Shown: positions 1 through 12,213, counted from the first letter of the stretch. The stretch: DNA of 64,000 nucleotides from Dryococelus australis (GCA_029891345.1 CM057005.1:63515260-63579259); one strand, 5' to 3'. Numbers and translations: made by a program. Notes: generated by a model from the letters alone, not told the origin.

Positions 1-128
1 TCTCTCCGCTGCACACCGAGCTGACAGCTGACTCGCGCCACTCTCCTCCTCGGACCACGACCTACCGCAAAAGTTGACAAGGAACAGCCACGCTCCAAAC
101 GACGGCTGCTCGAACAATATTCTAAAAC
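1..128. other. Unassigned left edge of window
   Basis: A moderately GC-rich stretch up to the first transposon. No start codon with a convincing product, no splice-site pair and no repeat partner elsewhere in the window was seen. Confidence 0.3.
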
Positions 129-771
129 TAAGGGCGCGTTTACACGGTGATAGTAGCTATCACGAAAGTGTGCGACATTCACTGCCACGATAGGTCCTGT
201 TTACACACACGATCGAGACATGCTGTGATAGTTAACCTCAAAAGGGATATGCCCGAAAACATTTGTGTAAATACACTGATAGGCCCTACATTAATGTCCT
301 TTTGTCAAGAGGTTGGTATTTGTTGGGGTAGTTAAACATCGTGACAGGATATTAACGACATGTAAACATATATTGTTCCCGTGGTTTACTATATGAGAAA
401 TATGCTGCCAATACTGTTGTGTCATACCTGTATGATAATATACGTCCTGTCATACCGCCACATAGTGTAAGAACAGCGACAGATATTAAAAGAATCCAAA
501 TAATTCTGCAATGTTACTGTCAAAGTCAACACATGTATAAACTTGTAACCCACACTATCACGATAGTGATGCTACACGATTTACACTACGATAGTTGCAT
601 GTTCTGTCACGATGGTTACTACCACTATCTAGCTCGAGCTGGCATCGCGATAGTGCTATCGCGACGTTGCGGCAGTAACTATCATGCAGTTTACACGGCG
701 GTAGTAATGCGAGAGTAGCTCTCGCGATAGGAACTGTCGCGAAGTTCAATCGTCGTGTAAATACGCCCTTA
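129..771. mobile_element. TA-flanked MITE with 17-bp inverted ends
   Basis: The left end AGGGCGCGTTTACACG (from 131) is mirrored by CGTGTAAATACGCCCT (to 769), and both ends abut TA, giving a TA target-site duplication (129-130, 770-771). The interior is rich in short palindromes built on TATCACGATAGTG. There is no transposase ORF; the two ORFs of about 95 codons inside are low-complexity products of these palindromes. TA duplication and size suggest a non-autonomous Tc1/mariner-type element, but superfamily is inferred. Confidence 0.75.
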
Positions 772-2385
772 CAAAGAGTATAGATTGTCTCATTAAAAGC
801 CATATGCGAATAAGCGTAAATAATTACATTATGCAAAAAAATATACCTTACATAAAATAGATAATAAACGTGGCAGCGATTTTATTGTGACCAACGATAG
901 TAACAATTTATATAAAATAATATATAGAAACAACAAAGAATATCCAAAGTAATAATTCACACCACAAGGTGTTGCCAAACCCTCGCAGTTTGCGACCAAC
1001 TCACTACAGTAACGACCAATTCGTTACAAATACTTATGGAAAGACATAAAAAATCCGTTTGAATTTTTTCCTGTTTTCTCGGCAATTGTCCCGGAAATAA
1101 TGTGCGTGGTTTTAAGCGAATCATAGAGGCGTAACTGGGAACTGTGTGTACTTTCATTACAGGCTGTTTTTTTTTTTTTTTCATGTTTCCACATTGTTTT
1201 CATTACATTTTTAGAGACCAATACTGCCAAAAAGGAACTAATTTTAGTTTGGTTTCAGTGTATCCTAGATATGGTAGTGAACGTTTCTATTTCAAATTTT
1301 GGTGTGTAAGAGTCTTTCCGTGCAATTTGTCTGAACTTTTTTCATAATCTCCCTGGATTGGTAGATAAACCTGGAACGCGCATCACAAATCTCCAGCTTC
1401 TCTACACACAAGGTAATGAACTGGATTGCATTCTTTATTGAACTACGAGAATCGAAGTGGCGATCCTGTAACTTCAAGCTGTGAAAAGTTTGACGATAAT
1501 TTTAGTGAATTGTCTTATATAATTTTCTTTAATTTTCGTGTAGCATACTTAAAGATAGAGTTTAAAAAAAATGCTTTTTATGGCTATGTCGAACTTCAAA
1601 ATAACGTTTGCAGTACGCAAGATGTCTTGCATATTGTATTTCTGAGTAGTATAAAGTGTTCTCATGCAAAAGGCGTTATCAAAAATAATATAATGTACAT
1701 TCCATGCACATGAATATCCGCCCGTTTTCATATTTGTTTTAATGATTATGACTTTATTTTTTGTGGAAATTTTCACTCCAAATATTGGAACCATGGAGGT
1801 GTGAGACTATTTAATGACATTTCAAACGATAAATAAATGTAGACCATATGATATACACACACACACACTTAGTGTGCTCCTCAATATAATTGACCAAATT
1901 TAGCGGTGCTTCCTTTCTCTTTATACATAAACACATCCACACTCACATACATGTTGCGAATATTAGCTGAAGAAATGTTACGCTCCTTTAGGGCGTAGCA
2001 GGGCTAAAGGAAGGCAAGGAGAAGGACGCATACCATAAAAAAATCAAGAAAGCATGGACACAAAAATTCCAAAATCAATACAAATATATTGAAGCCCATC
2101 TATACATTATCACCAAGAACAACAAATTTGCAACTTGATTTGAAAAATAACAATTGCATCTGTAAATTTCTGTTACTTGTTACCAATCGGTGAACTAGGG
2201 GAAGGAGAGAACACACATGCTATGGAACAAACAGAAAAACAACAATATTAATATATCCTGAGAAATCACCCAACCTGAATAAACACTTGTGAAATCCCAT
2301 TAAAAAAAGATAAATTGACTCCCTGAGTAAAGCAAGCACCATTACAACTATAAAAGGAAAGTACGTCTGATGATTCACTAAAAAG
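772..2385. other. AT-rich DNA, no gene recognised
   Basis: Holds a T run near 1168-1181 and a short CA repeat near 1854-1867. The part from about 1960 to 2380 is A-rich on the plus strand and may belong to a degraded transposon, but no ends or protein similarity were found. Confidence 0.4.
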
Positions 2386-3004
2386 TACAACATGGAATAC
2401 TAATTTCAAATATCATTGGCAAGGAACACAAACCCTAATTACACTTAGCCATGAGCACACAGGCATGCCATAAAATATCCACTAAACTCCTTGACATTAA
2501 GATATTTTTGACAAATCGTAATCCAGGAAACCATTCCTACAACACGCAAAAAAAAAGAAAGAATACACCTCTTACAAACATTTCAATAAAATACCATATT
2601 GAAAATTCGCACAATCAAAACAGTGAAGAAACACTTCCCTACAAAAACCCATATACACAAAAATCGCTAAATAACATTACCAAAAAGGAAACTCTACCCC
2701 CGACATTTACAACGTCTATTTGCACTGCAATACTTAACTTTTACACTCATTTTACGCGAAAACGCGTCTAGCATGCCGAAGCCCCGAAGTACGAAGTGGA
2801 GTAGACATGGTCTATCGTAGGCCTTTGTGCTCATGGTTAAGTGTAGGAATGGTTTCCTTGATTACTATTTGCCAAAAAGATTTTAATGTCAAGGAGTTTA
2901 GTGAATATTTTATGGAATGCCTGTATGCCCATGGTTAAGTGTAATGAGGGTTTTTTGTTCCTTGCGAATGGTATTCTTGAAGTTAGTATTCCATGTTGTA
3001 CTTT
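2386..3004. mobile_element. Foldback element with ~160-bp inverted arms
   Basis: The left arm (about 2386-2545) and the right arm (about 2835-3004) are inverted copies. Shared blocks include AGTACAACATGGAATACTAA at the outer edge and CACTAAACTCCTTGACATTA in the middle, with roughly 85-90 percent identity by eye. The approximately 290-base loop has no coding sequence. Long arms around a short non-coding loop are typical of foldback or long-TIR MITEs. No target-site duplication was identified, so the superfamily is open. Confidence 0.65.
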
Positions 3005-4870
3005 GTTGTACACCGCACATTTGCTCGGGCTGGGGACGGACATTTATACACGAAAACGCGGCTCGGGAAGGTTAAGGAGACGGCGGGAATAGCGGAGAGG
3101 CGTATGGAAGGTGCCAGAGTGTGCGAGGCTGAACTCGTTGCCAGTAGTAGCCACCAGACAGCGCTCGGCCGCGCGCCTCTCTTCAGTATAGCTCAGCGCC
3201 TGGGAGCGTTCTGACGTGCGCCACCCGGGAGGGGGGGAGGGGAGATAAGCATTACACCTTTTTCTGGCGCAAAAATATTGCCTCTTCAAATAATAACCCC
3301 TCTTCAAATGATAACAGTTTATTAAGCTGGGCTACCGAACACAGACGTGGCAGATAGCCAAGCAGATTTGCTAAAGTTCATTAACATCATGTAGTTCTGT
3401 AAACACACCAACCCCATAATAGCAGCATTGAATCGTACTCCAGGAAATTGTAAGCATCGCACATTTAACCAGCTGGCGGGAAAAATAAATCGTTCAAGCA
3501 GGACACATTTTTGCCAGGATAGGAGCACTCACATAAAATTGCTTGAGTTTGCTAATTGGCACGCGTGTCAGACTTGAAGCAGGGCTTCAAAAATGTTTTG
3601 GTTTTTTGTATGTGTTGAAAGCTAAAAGTTTTTTCTTAATTATTTACTATATTAGCTTTTGCTTCAAACTATTTTTCATTAGTTTACGGCACTTTCGTTT
3701 TATTACTGTTTTGGTTAGCAGTCATTATTTTGGCAAGCGCGCTTACAGATTATTTCATCTCCAATATTGTCAGTACTCGAACTGTTAATTTACATCCGTC
3801 TATAATACCTAACCGAATTGCTTTCTCGAATTGTGATACAAAATGGAAATGAACAACGTTAGCTCTCGAACATGCAATCTTCACTAATCATAGCGGAATA
3901 ACGTTGGGATTATTGCTCAAAATACTGTACAGTAGTGTAATCGTCAATTATTAGAAACTAATAAATCTGGCTAAAAATAAACGACGTTACCTTCACTTGG
4001 TTAATAATAAAGTTACTAGCTGTATTCCTTCTAGAAAATTAAGGTTGAAAGGTGCGTAATTGCCAGTGGACAATTCAATATCTGCGAAAAACAACGATGT
4101 ACATATACTGTCAGTCCCATCATAATTGTTATCCAATATCATTTTGTGACAGTTACATGTTTATTATCGTTTGCGCGTTTCATTACATTACCTACATCGG
4201 TTCGACGAATCGAAGCCGTTAAATCACGATGCATGTTTTATGTTCACAATGATCTGAACACCTGAATTCAAAGTCTGATGAAGCAGCACTGCCCGTAACG
4301 CTGCTAAATGCATAGACAATATGGAAGAGAAATATGTTCCTTTATTTTATTGGCAATAGAGCAACCTTGACTGGAAATAGAAAGTTCTTAACATTAAGCT
4401 TCAAAGTTTGAGTTTCAATCTACGGTTCGTAAGAACCGATGTTCGTAACTCACTGCCGTATTCAGAAACAAATCGCCAAACCATGTCCAAATACACATCA
4501 ATTAAAGTCTGGCTAGCCTATGTCTAAATACGGAATTACGAGTTTCTAACAGTTCGTATTCAGAATATACAGTATGAGTATAAATGATTACCTCAACTTT
4601 GAAGGTGCATAATATCGAAACCAAACAACCTATAACATTGGTCGACCAATCACATGAACCGTAGAATCGCGAGGTTTGTTTACCATATCTTCACAAATGT
4701 TCAATGTGACTACCACGAGCGGCCAGAAAGACAGCTACGCGATACTCGAACTTGTTCCACACACTTGTCAGTATGTCCTGTGTTATGGTTTGGATGGTCC
4801 CCGTAATTCTCGTTTTAAGGTCGTCAATGTTAGCCGGCAATGGTGGACGAAACACTCGAACCTTTATGTA
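3005..4870. other. Unassigned DNA
   Basis: A GC-rich block (about 3050-3240), with a pyrimidine/purine-rich tail, is followed by AT-rich sequence. No gene, repeat partner or splice structure was recognised. Confidence 0.35.
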
Positions 4871-5005
4871 CCTCCTTAGAAAATATTATATATATATTAT
4901 TTCATATATATTTTATATATATATATATAGTATGTGTGTACACATACACATACGTACATGTATACATACACATACATGCATGTGTACAGTGTACATACAT
5001 ACACA
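4871..5005. repeat. (TA)n and (CA/TACA)n microsatellite
   Basis: Simple-sequence tract: a TA-rich run around 4882-4930, then alternating purine-pyrimidine TACACA/TACATA units to about 5005. ORFs across it are translation of the repeat. Confidence 0.85.
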
Positions 5006-5944
5006 ATCAAATATATGGAACTTCTTTTAACACCCCGTGTTTAAGGAATAAAATAATGCGGAAACTGATTATGTAAGTTTTACTCAACTACACTTTCCTA
5101 AATTGTGAGTGATACACTTGTAAAGCGAAGCTAGTTGGAAACTGGATAGCCATGATACAATTCTTAAACATCCAACATGGAAGATAAAAAAAACCTTCAG
5201 AATCGTTTCATAGTTAAAAACAAATACTAAGCTAAAAAAAAAGAGAACATTAAAACTAATTTGTATCATCTAATTTGGTAGGCCTATAGTTATAGCGTTA
5301 ATTTCGCAAACCTGAACAACCCATCGTAGAGGTAAACATGAATGAATTTTGTCTTTTCTATCCCTAGTTTTGTCGCACACGTGAATTAATATTCAAATAA
5401 AAACTATATCTTTTTAAACTCATGCCCATTTTATACCTAAAAGGTGCCCGATTATATAAATATTTAATAAATATCAAAATCTAGAACCATCAAACTTTTT
5501 ACCGCCACGTTTCGTACAAGCTTTCCAGATAATTTTTGGGTGACATTAGTGATATGTTAAACAACCTCTTTCCTTTTTAAATTAAATAGTATCTAGTTGA
5601 ACACTGACAGGAACAGTCACCTATAGTTAATCCTCGAGTATGAAAAGTCACCAGAGATTACTAAATATAGAGAAATACAAAATCATAGCTACACCGCAAC
5701 AATTTTTTCTCAGTAAACTTTATAAATTATAATGGAAGTTATTAACCTCTACATAGTGTGATAAATCTGCTACGTATATACCAGGCTGCAAACATACAAA
5801 CGCCGCTATACCTAGTCGGAAACGACACTACGCATTTGAACCTATCATCAGAAAATGTACGAACGCTACTGTGAATGCACGGGACAAGGCAATGCCATTC
5901 GCAAAACGTACACGGCGACGCAATTTTACGAACAATTTCTTGAG
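5006..5944. other. AT-rich DNA, no gene recognised
   Basis: Only short random ORFs, no repeat partner seen in the window. Confidence 0.35.
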
Positions 5945-6128
5945 CCCGCGGAAGTGCAGTGGTTAGACCACTCGCCTCCCGCCTTGGCGAACCGGTTTCA
6001 ATCCCCGGCCCGGGGCACGCCTGATTTTTATACGTGGGATTCCGTGCTGAGATGCCGCTGGTCGCACGTTTTCTCGGGAATCAACCGTTTCCCCCGCCCT
6101 TGCATTCCGGCGGTGCTCCCTAACCACT
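5945..6128 (+). repeat. tRNA-derived SINE copy 1 (3' truncated)
   Basis: The head has a pol III B-box-like GGTTTCAATCC (5994-6004) preceded by the family signature GTGGTTAGACCACTCGCC. The body follows the family: TTTTCTCGGGAATC, then a C-rich block and GCATTCCGGCG. It stops after GCTCC, before the CATCGGCTCT...GCCCAAAT tail of fuller copies. The long plus-strand ORF here is SINE read-through, not a gene. Confidence 0.8.
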
Positions 6129-6130
6129 TC

Positions 6131-6469
6131 GTATATAGGCCTATATGTATAGAGTTTATTTTTTTTAAATACATTTAACGTGATAAAAGCAAAACTGTGT
6201 GATCTTAGAAAGTTACTTCTTTCTTTACATTTCCTGGAAAAGCGTCTTATTCCCAGAACATTTTTTTTTTTTTACTGAGATAAGCATATGTGCACACTCG
6301 ACAATTATATAGAAAATATATTTTGGTACGTAGTCATTTCAATTACGAAATTAGTTACAGAATTACGAATGTTACTACCGTCCATTGGATTAAGATCCAT
6401 ATTGGCCTTATTGCACGAACGGAAATAATTTTGGCAACCAACCAGCGCCGCCATACGGTGAACCTTTGC
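6131..6469. other. Unassigned DNA
   Basis: AT-rich with a T run at about 6261-6273. Nothing recognised. Confidence 0.3.
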
Positions 6470-6715
6470 AACATAAGCTGCGTTTTGCTCTGTGCTGTAC
6501 CTAATCGTTTGCTATCTAGTTTGCAGTTGACGTCCCAGCACGCGTGTAACGGGTGCCTCGGCGCTCTCTCGTGAGTGGCCGCAGTACACTCAGTTTCTCC
6601 CGGCTCCACACTGGTCACTGGTTCCTGCTGCGTGCGCCGAGAGTGTGTACGGCACACTGAACTAGCACCAGCGCACCTTGCAACATTCCACTACACGCCA
6701 CTGCAACCAACGCCA
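6470..6715 (+). repeat. Dispersed repeat family H, copy 1
   Basis: Recurs at 13590-13815 in the same orientation. Shared blocks include TTTTGCTCTGTGCT, GCAGTTGACGTC, GGGTGCCTCG and GCTCTCTCGTGAGTG. No coding sequence; class unknown. Confidence 0.6.
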
Positions 6716-7680
6716 TTTATCAGCTGAGCGGGATCGGCTGGCATTCTGGCTTGTCTTGCGCCGACGCTCAGGCCTGAACAAAGAAATCTGAAGCGGAGTG
6801 CTCTCGAGACTTTTAAATGTCAGCTCTTCACTCTTCCACTACCAACCGACTACAAGATTGGATTTGCCGATCTACAATTGACGGAGGATCCTCCCCCCCA
6901 CCCACTCTATTATTGACACACTAGCGGAAATGCCAAAGGGAACGAGTCAGTAAAGGCATTCAAGACAGTGGCCGGCCGTAAAAAAAAAAAAAAAATGGTG
7001 CCCAGAGATAAACGTATCTTATGTTTCGGCGAGTACCTCCAGTTCAGCTGCAAAATAATTTCTTGTTAAATATTTGTTGCCGAAGTTTCACGTGAGATGC
7101 TAGTCACAACTGGCGAAAGACTATACGCAGAGATGATGGTTTATTGCGGGAATAGTTGACGCTAGGATTCAACGTATTCTACACATGTTGACAGTTTTCT
7201 TTTCTTATTGGTTGACATGCGTGTATAAAGTTACTACCTTATTTCGCGGGGCCAATGAGAATTCCGATACTATAAGGGAGAACGTTCGTTGATTGGTATT
7301 CAAACAACTTAGCCGAGTCGAAACCTTGTTCATTAAATAATAAAAGATTGAAGTAGCTAGATTGTTATCGAGTATATGGTGGTTCTAAAATGTTTTCGCT
7401 ATTTTCCATTATCTCTTACTATACACCAGAAATGTTTTGTTGAAAATGTTCTGATAGAGAGGCTTGTTTTAGCCAACAGGATACTAATTTATATATGGCC
7501 AAGCATATGAGTTGGCGAAACCTTTCGCTGAGTTAAAAAAAATAAAATCTGCCTGGAAATAAAATGTTCTGTTGACTAAATTTACACATATTTTAATTTC
7601 TTGTTAGTATTTTTATGTTAACCGAGAAACTTACTCTTAGCGCCACAACTGCTGGCAGGTGAATTTACGTTGAACTCGGT
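6716..7680. other. Unassigned DNA
   Basis: Contains CAGTGGCCGGCCG followed by an A run at about 6968-6995, which resembles a transposon terminus, but no inverted partner was found. Otherwise AT-rich and without genes. Confidence 0.3.
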
Positions 7681-7699
7681 GGGGGGGGGGGGGGGGGGG
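7681..7699. repeat. Poly(G) run
   Basis: Nineteen consecutive G residues directly before a SINE head. Such a tract is prone to polymerase slippage and sequencing-length error. Confidence 0.9.
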
Positions 7700-7935
7700 A
7701 GAGGTATGGAGGTGTAGTGGTTAGACTACTCGCTTCCCACCAAGACGAACCGGGCTCAATTCCCGGCGGGGTCGCCTCCGGATTTTCGTACGTGGCAATC
7801 GTGCCGGGGTTTTCTCGGGGATCTCCCGTTTCCCTAGCCCCTGCATTCCGGCGCCGCTCCGCATTCACCTCGCTTCACCCAAGTCGGCTCTGTAGACTCG
7901 CATTGTTAAGAGCAGCCCAAATCGCTGCACTCCAT
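7700..7935 (+). repeat. tRNA-derived SINE copy 2
   Basis: Head: GTGTAGTGGTTAGACTACTC (A-box region) and GGGCTCAATTCCCGGCG (B-box region). The body reads TTTTCTCGGGGATCTCCCGT, ATTCCGGCGCCGCTCC and a tail of GTTAAGAGCAGCCCAAAT. The fullest early copy; it shows that the promoter-like head and the tail belong to the same unit of about 235 bp. Confidence 0.85.
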
Positions 7936-8292
7936 ATTATACTCGCCAATTTGTCTGCAGTTGGGGTGACGTTTTTTGCCTGTAAATAGTATTAATGTCT
8001 TTTAAGTCGAACATTTTATCAAACCATTAATATGTGATGTCAGTTTGTAATTGGCACTTGTAAATGTAATCTGACCCTTTCCCTAAGTCCGCGATGGCCA
8101 AGTCCTTTGATAAGATCTGGGCGAGAGTGCACGGAAAATCCTGAATTCCGAGAATTATTCAATAATTAATATGTTGCCAACGACAATGAAGTCCCCAGAT
8201 CGAATTTAGTTACAATTAAAGTTAAACATATGCAACATATTTTCACATTAAATTAATTAATTACGGCCACCAAATTGATGCATATTTTATGC
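7936..8292. other. Unassigned DNA
   Basis: AT-rich; no gene or repeat partner seen. Confidence 0.3.
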
Positions 8293-8700
8293 TATAGGCT
8301 GTTCACGGCTTCTTCCAACTTCTCTGAATCCCTGCTGAAGTTCTACGTTCAGACTATTCCTCCGCCTCTTGCAAGATAATGTTAACTAGGACTGGAAAAT
8401 TACACCAAAGGGATAACGCACTAAATTCGTGCGTACTCAGTGTAATTATATTTTGCATAACAACTAGTTCTTACTAGGCACTACCAACACATATATTTTC
8501 TCCCTTCTAAAGATTCATATTAATTATATATGAGTGTAATAGTTTATAATCAAAATAGAAGAAAAATTTCAATTTAATAAAAACAAGATATGATTATGTT
8601 AACATAAGTATAAAAATATTTTGATACACAACATATTTAGGAAACAACCAAACACGTCATACACAGGATGATCTTTCAAAAGTGAGATTCAAAACGTGCA
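8293..8700 (+). mobile_element. MITE family C, copy 1
   Basis: Begins with TATAGGCTGTTCACGG, then CTTCTTCCAACTTCTCTGAA, and contains the family-C core ACGCACTAAATTCGTGCG and CTTACTAGGCACTACCAACA. The right end was not resolved. The first 16 bases are the same as those of families A and B, whose interiors are unrelated. Confidence 0.65.
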
Positions 8701-9670
8701 ATACAAAATTTTTTTTTGGAAACCAAGGATTTTTCTTCGTAAATCTACATTCTTTGTAAATCCACAAAGAGATTTATTATAAAACCGACAAGACATTTAT
8801 TTGTAATATTACAAATTATGACCTTGTATTAGAAATGACATTACTGAGAAATGTACTTTTTTTTCTTCTTGAAAACAAATGTGATAAATTAATAACAGAG
8901 AATATCTAAAAAAATATTTCAAAATATTCGCCAGCATGGGGACTAGAATCAAAACCTCTCGTATCATTAGCTGGCATCCTTACGACTCGCGAGTTGCTCT
9001 TCTTTAGAGAGTCGAATCATTCATGAATGACGAGAGCTAAGGCTCGACGATTCGCTCTGCTCAGTCAGGAGTCAACCCAAAAGGCGACAGCTCGTTGGCT
9101 CGGGAGAGATAACAAAACTGCCAGCATTGCATTTAACAATTGCTTTCCAAGGGTGCATCTCTTCTTTTCACGAGCACGCAGGATGTAAGACCATAGATAG
9201 GACGACCACGAATGTGGCAATTTATTTCTATGCATGGACAAAAGCACTCAAGCATAATAAGCACGAGGATTTCAAAATATTTTCAATAATTATTTTTCTT
9301 ATATTGCGACATCAAAATAGTTTGCGAAGAATACGTAAATATCATTCATTGCGCGCTCTCGAGTTTTCTACTAATTTCAATTCACCAAGACTTTTTTTCC
9401 ACTCTAGTAATAATGTTATAATATACATAAAATTACGCTATATTTAACATTTTGAATTAATTCAAAAACAACGAAATATTTACGAAAATCATTACAATAC
9501 CTTAAACTGTGTAGAAAATGCCCTGTATTATTCGATCGCATGTCTTAACATCAGCACAGTGATGAGAGCCACTATTCACATCTATACTCTCGACAGTCTC
9601 GACTCTTTGTAACCCGACTGACTCGCGAACGAGATGACTCTTTTGAACGACTCTCCACCAAGAGCGAGCG

Positions 9671-9672
<2 letters not shown>
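8701..9672. other. AT-rich DNA, no gene recognised
   Basis: Only short ORFs without recognisable similarity. The stretch from about 8985 to 9100 is richer in CG and contains repeated GACTC words. Confidence 0.35.

Positions 9673-9746
<74 letters not shown>
9673..9746. repeat. (GA)n microsatellite
   Basis: About 37 AG units. Both minus-strand ORFs crossing it are poly-Leu/Ser translations of the repeat. Confidence 0.95.
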
Positions 9747-9747
<1 letters not shown>

Positions 9748-9749
<2 letters not shown>

Positions 9750-10134
9750 TATACTAAAGATGAGGTAGACTGATCTCGCTGGCTGCGCACAACCAATCTC
9801 CGTGTCCCAACATTAAACTGCTTTTCTGCCAACACGTCTAGCGAAAACGGCGTGGTTTAGATTTTAGGGTAGAAAACTGATTCGTAAACAAGTGCTTAGA
9901 GATGTTTTTGTACTTCCTCCAACCAGTTTGTAATGATTTTTGATTAAATTCAAAATGGCAAAGGTGTATTATTTATATAATAGAGCTTGTCATTAAAAAA
10001 AATAAGATGTTAAAAAAAACACGTTCATCACTATTGACCATGTGACTTTGACAGTTGTGTAGGATTGGGGTAGGCCAATGTTGGTTGCATGCGCAGAAGA
10101 CGAATAAGCGATCTACTTCATATCTAGTCTATGG
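9748..10134 (+). mobile_element. MITE family D, copy 1
   Basis: The left end CATATACTAAAGATGAGGTA and the right end (reverse complement CCATAGACTAGATATGAAGT) are inverted. The interior, about 340 bp, recurs inverted at 41477-41858. Shared words include GGCTGCGCACAACCAATCTC, ACACGTCTAGCG and ATGTGACTTTGACAGTTGTG. Non-coding. Confidence 0.75.
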
Positions 10135-10158
10135 AGCGATATCTAGTCTATGGAGCGA
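10115..10158. repeat. Short tandem duplication at MITE end
   Basis: ATATCTAGTCTATGGAGCG occurs twice in tandem (19-base period), duplicating the right terminus of the family D element plus its flank. Confidence 0.8.
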
Positions 10159-10494
10159 GTGAACTAGCTCTTTGGAATGAACTGGTTCGACACATCACTA
10201 CTCAGAGAAGCAAAGTCGGGGATGCAATCAGCCAAGGCGTGTATTATGGAACTATCCCAGCATTCGCCTGGAGCAACTTCGGGAAACTGAAATCAGGATG
10301 GTTCGGATTTTCAAGCGAACGCCCGTCCTCCGCAACGCGAGTACAGTGGTTCACAACTGCGCCACGTCACTCGATCAAATACGATGTTAAACTTCGATAT
10401 TTGTTAATAATAATTTTCCCATGCTACGTACTGGTTAAAAACTCCCAATAAATGGGGACCTGCAAAATCAACGTTATTTTGGTTATTTTTTTCC
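10159..10494. other. Unassigned DNA
   Basis: One 106-codon plus-strand ORF overlaps it. It has no recognisable domain and starts inside the MITE end, so it is not called. Confidence 0.3.
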
Positions 10495-10745
10495 ACAGTA
10501 CTGTACACACTCGAGCCGGCGTCGTTTCTCCATTGGCTGCTGCTTAGATGTTAAGTCACTCCCATTCTGAGTGAGTTGCAGGTGATTGGTGCACACGATT
10601 AAGAAGTTTTCGTTTATTGGCGCAGAGTTACCCGGGGCGTGCCAAATAAAGAATGGTACAATGACGAGCTTATTCCAAAGGAAAAGTGTTTAAAGTTTAA
10701 AATATCCTCAAATAATTACGCGAATTTTGCAGGTCTCTACCAATA
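10495..10745 (+). repeat. Dispersed repeat family G, copy 1
   Basis: Shares CACTCGAGCCGGCG, GGCGCAGAGTTACCCGGG, TCCTCAAATAATTACGCGAA and TTTTGCAGGTCTCTA with 24290-24495 and, inverted, 56455-56740. No ORF is conserved between copies. Class unknown. Confidence 0.7.
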
Positions 10746-11004
10746 AAGTTTAAGAAGTTTACCGAAAGACATATAGGATTATTCAGCCAAGATGTTCACC
10801 CCAAATATGTTCCGAACTTCTGAAGGTATCGAAATGTTGATTTAGAGTTCGTAGATGGTACTACGGGGCCCATAAGACATCGACTATGCCTGTTCCAAGC
10901 TGTAATTAATTTACCGAGATAACGATATCAACTTGGGTTTTGTAAATGGGAATATAGTAATTTCTCGCAATAGCATAATTTTTATTTAAGATATAACGAG
11001 GTTA
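10746..11004. other. Unassigned DNA
   Basis: Nothing recognised. On the minus strand it lies just past the 3' end of the coding relic at 11005-11780. Confidence 0.3.
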
Positions 11005-11780
11005 TTACAGGCGCATGCATTTCACTGTAGCCGTGGCGAAGTACGTTGCAGCGTCCTCTGGGAAGTTCAGCCTTACGTTTTGAATACCTCGTACGAAGGG
11101 TGGCCATTTAGCGTTCATTATAGACGCCAGGATATAGTTACCTCGTTCAACAAGACGAGCCGGCGCCTTGTCAATATCGATGCTTCCTATGTCGCACACG
11201 GCCTACTGCCGAGGAAAGAGCACATCCACCCAACTTCATTGCTAATCCCGTTTTCCGTAAGTTCCATCCCATTAATTACCTCTGGACCATCATAATTAAT
11301 CCCATAAAACAGCTTCGTGATCGCCTACACTAATAATTTCTGGTTCATCAAAACGTTCTTGCTTTATAATAGGCCTCCTTTCGCTTTATCAAAAAGGAAT
11401 ATCAGCTCTAATGACATTGAGTCTATTTAAAAACCAATCTCTGTCAGGTGGAGGGTCGATCCAAACGAACAAAATTGTGTTTTTTTCCAAGCTATCACAT
11501 TACCCAGTCCACTTTTAACAGGCAGCCTGGCAGACATTTCTTCACATAATCTTTTAATAAAACTATCACAATGGAATTCATGCGAATATCCTTCGAAAAC
11601 TATAACATATTATCTCTCATCTAAGTCCTGAAACGCGAATTTCCCCACATCGGGATAAAATATTCTGGCTCCCTGAAGAATTATATTGCAACATCTTGTT
11701 ATATTTACACGGAAGCTCCCCATAAATGGCCCGATCTAACTCCTGCCAGCCCTTTTATTTCACGTACACCGGGGAAAAAT
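11005..11780 (-). pseudogene. Degenerate coding relic, unidentified protein
   Basis: Read on the minus strand, successive segments have protein-like composition but change frame repeatedly. The cleanest is 11005-11202, open for 64 codons without an ATG start (residues such as ERGNYILASIMNAKWPPF) and ending in two adjacent stops. Upstream segments at about 11430-11490 and 11500-11780 show similar composition, separated by stops and shifts; I count at least four breaks. I do not recognise the family. It could be an old endogenous viral gene or a transposon-encoded protein. The plus-strand ORF over the same DNA looks less protein-like. A last-exon reading is possible for the final segment, but the many breaks upstream favour a dead gene. 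Confidence 0.4.
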
Positions 11781-12205
11781 CGGTTATGTATCGTATTAGT
11801 AAACACATATACTATAAACTAAGTTATGTTTGTGTTCAAGCGGTAAATATTGCTGCTCATTAGATATGGACGGAACGGTACATATTGTTACGTGTCGCTG
11901 GTCCGCGCGGATGGCGTTGGCCCTTCCCACGCGAGCAAGCTAAGAGGAGGACAAAGAGTCGTTATACGATAGCGGCGGCAGCGAGGAAAAGGGTTGTTTT
12001 GAATGAACAGGCGAGCGATAGGCCGGTGGCAGCGTATCCGTTACAGAAAGCGAGCCGACGCGATAATTACTATCGCAGCTCGCGCCTATGTGGCCCTGAG
12101 AAGCTCATATTTCTCCATTCGTCATGCAAGAGCGCTGTCATCACCATTACTTTTCCCAGGACATGTTGGATTGCCGAGAGCGTTCTAGACGGAACCTACC
12201 TCAAG

Positions 12206-12213
12206 TATAAATA
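12206..12213 (+). promoter_or_regulatory. TATA box of the putative LTR
   Basis: TATAAATA, about 320 bases into the element. The related element at 62 kb has ACGATAAATATTG at the equivalent place, so the motif is partly conserved between copies. The Harbinger-like MITE is inserted about 35 bases downstream, in the expected start region. Confidence 0.5.

Noticed and set aside
9502..9835. Two minus-strand Ser/Leu-rich ORFs
   Set aside because: Both are translations of the (GA)n tract.
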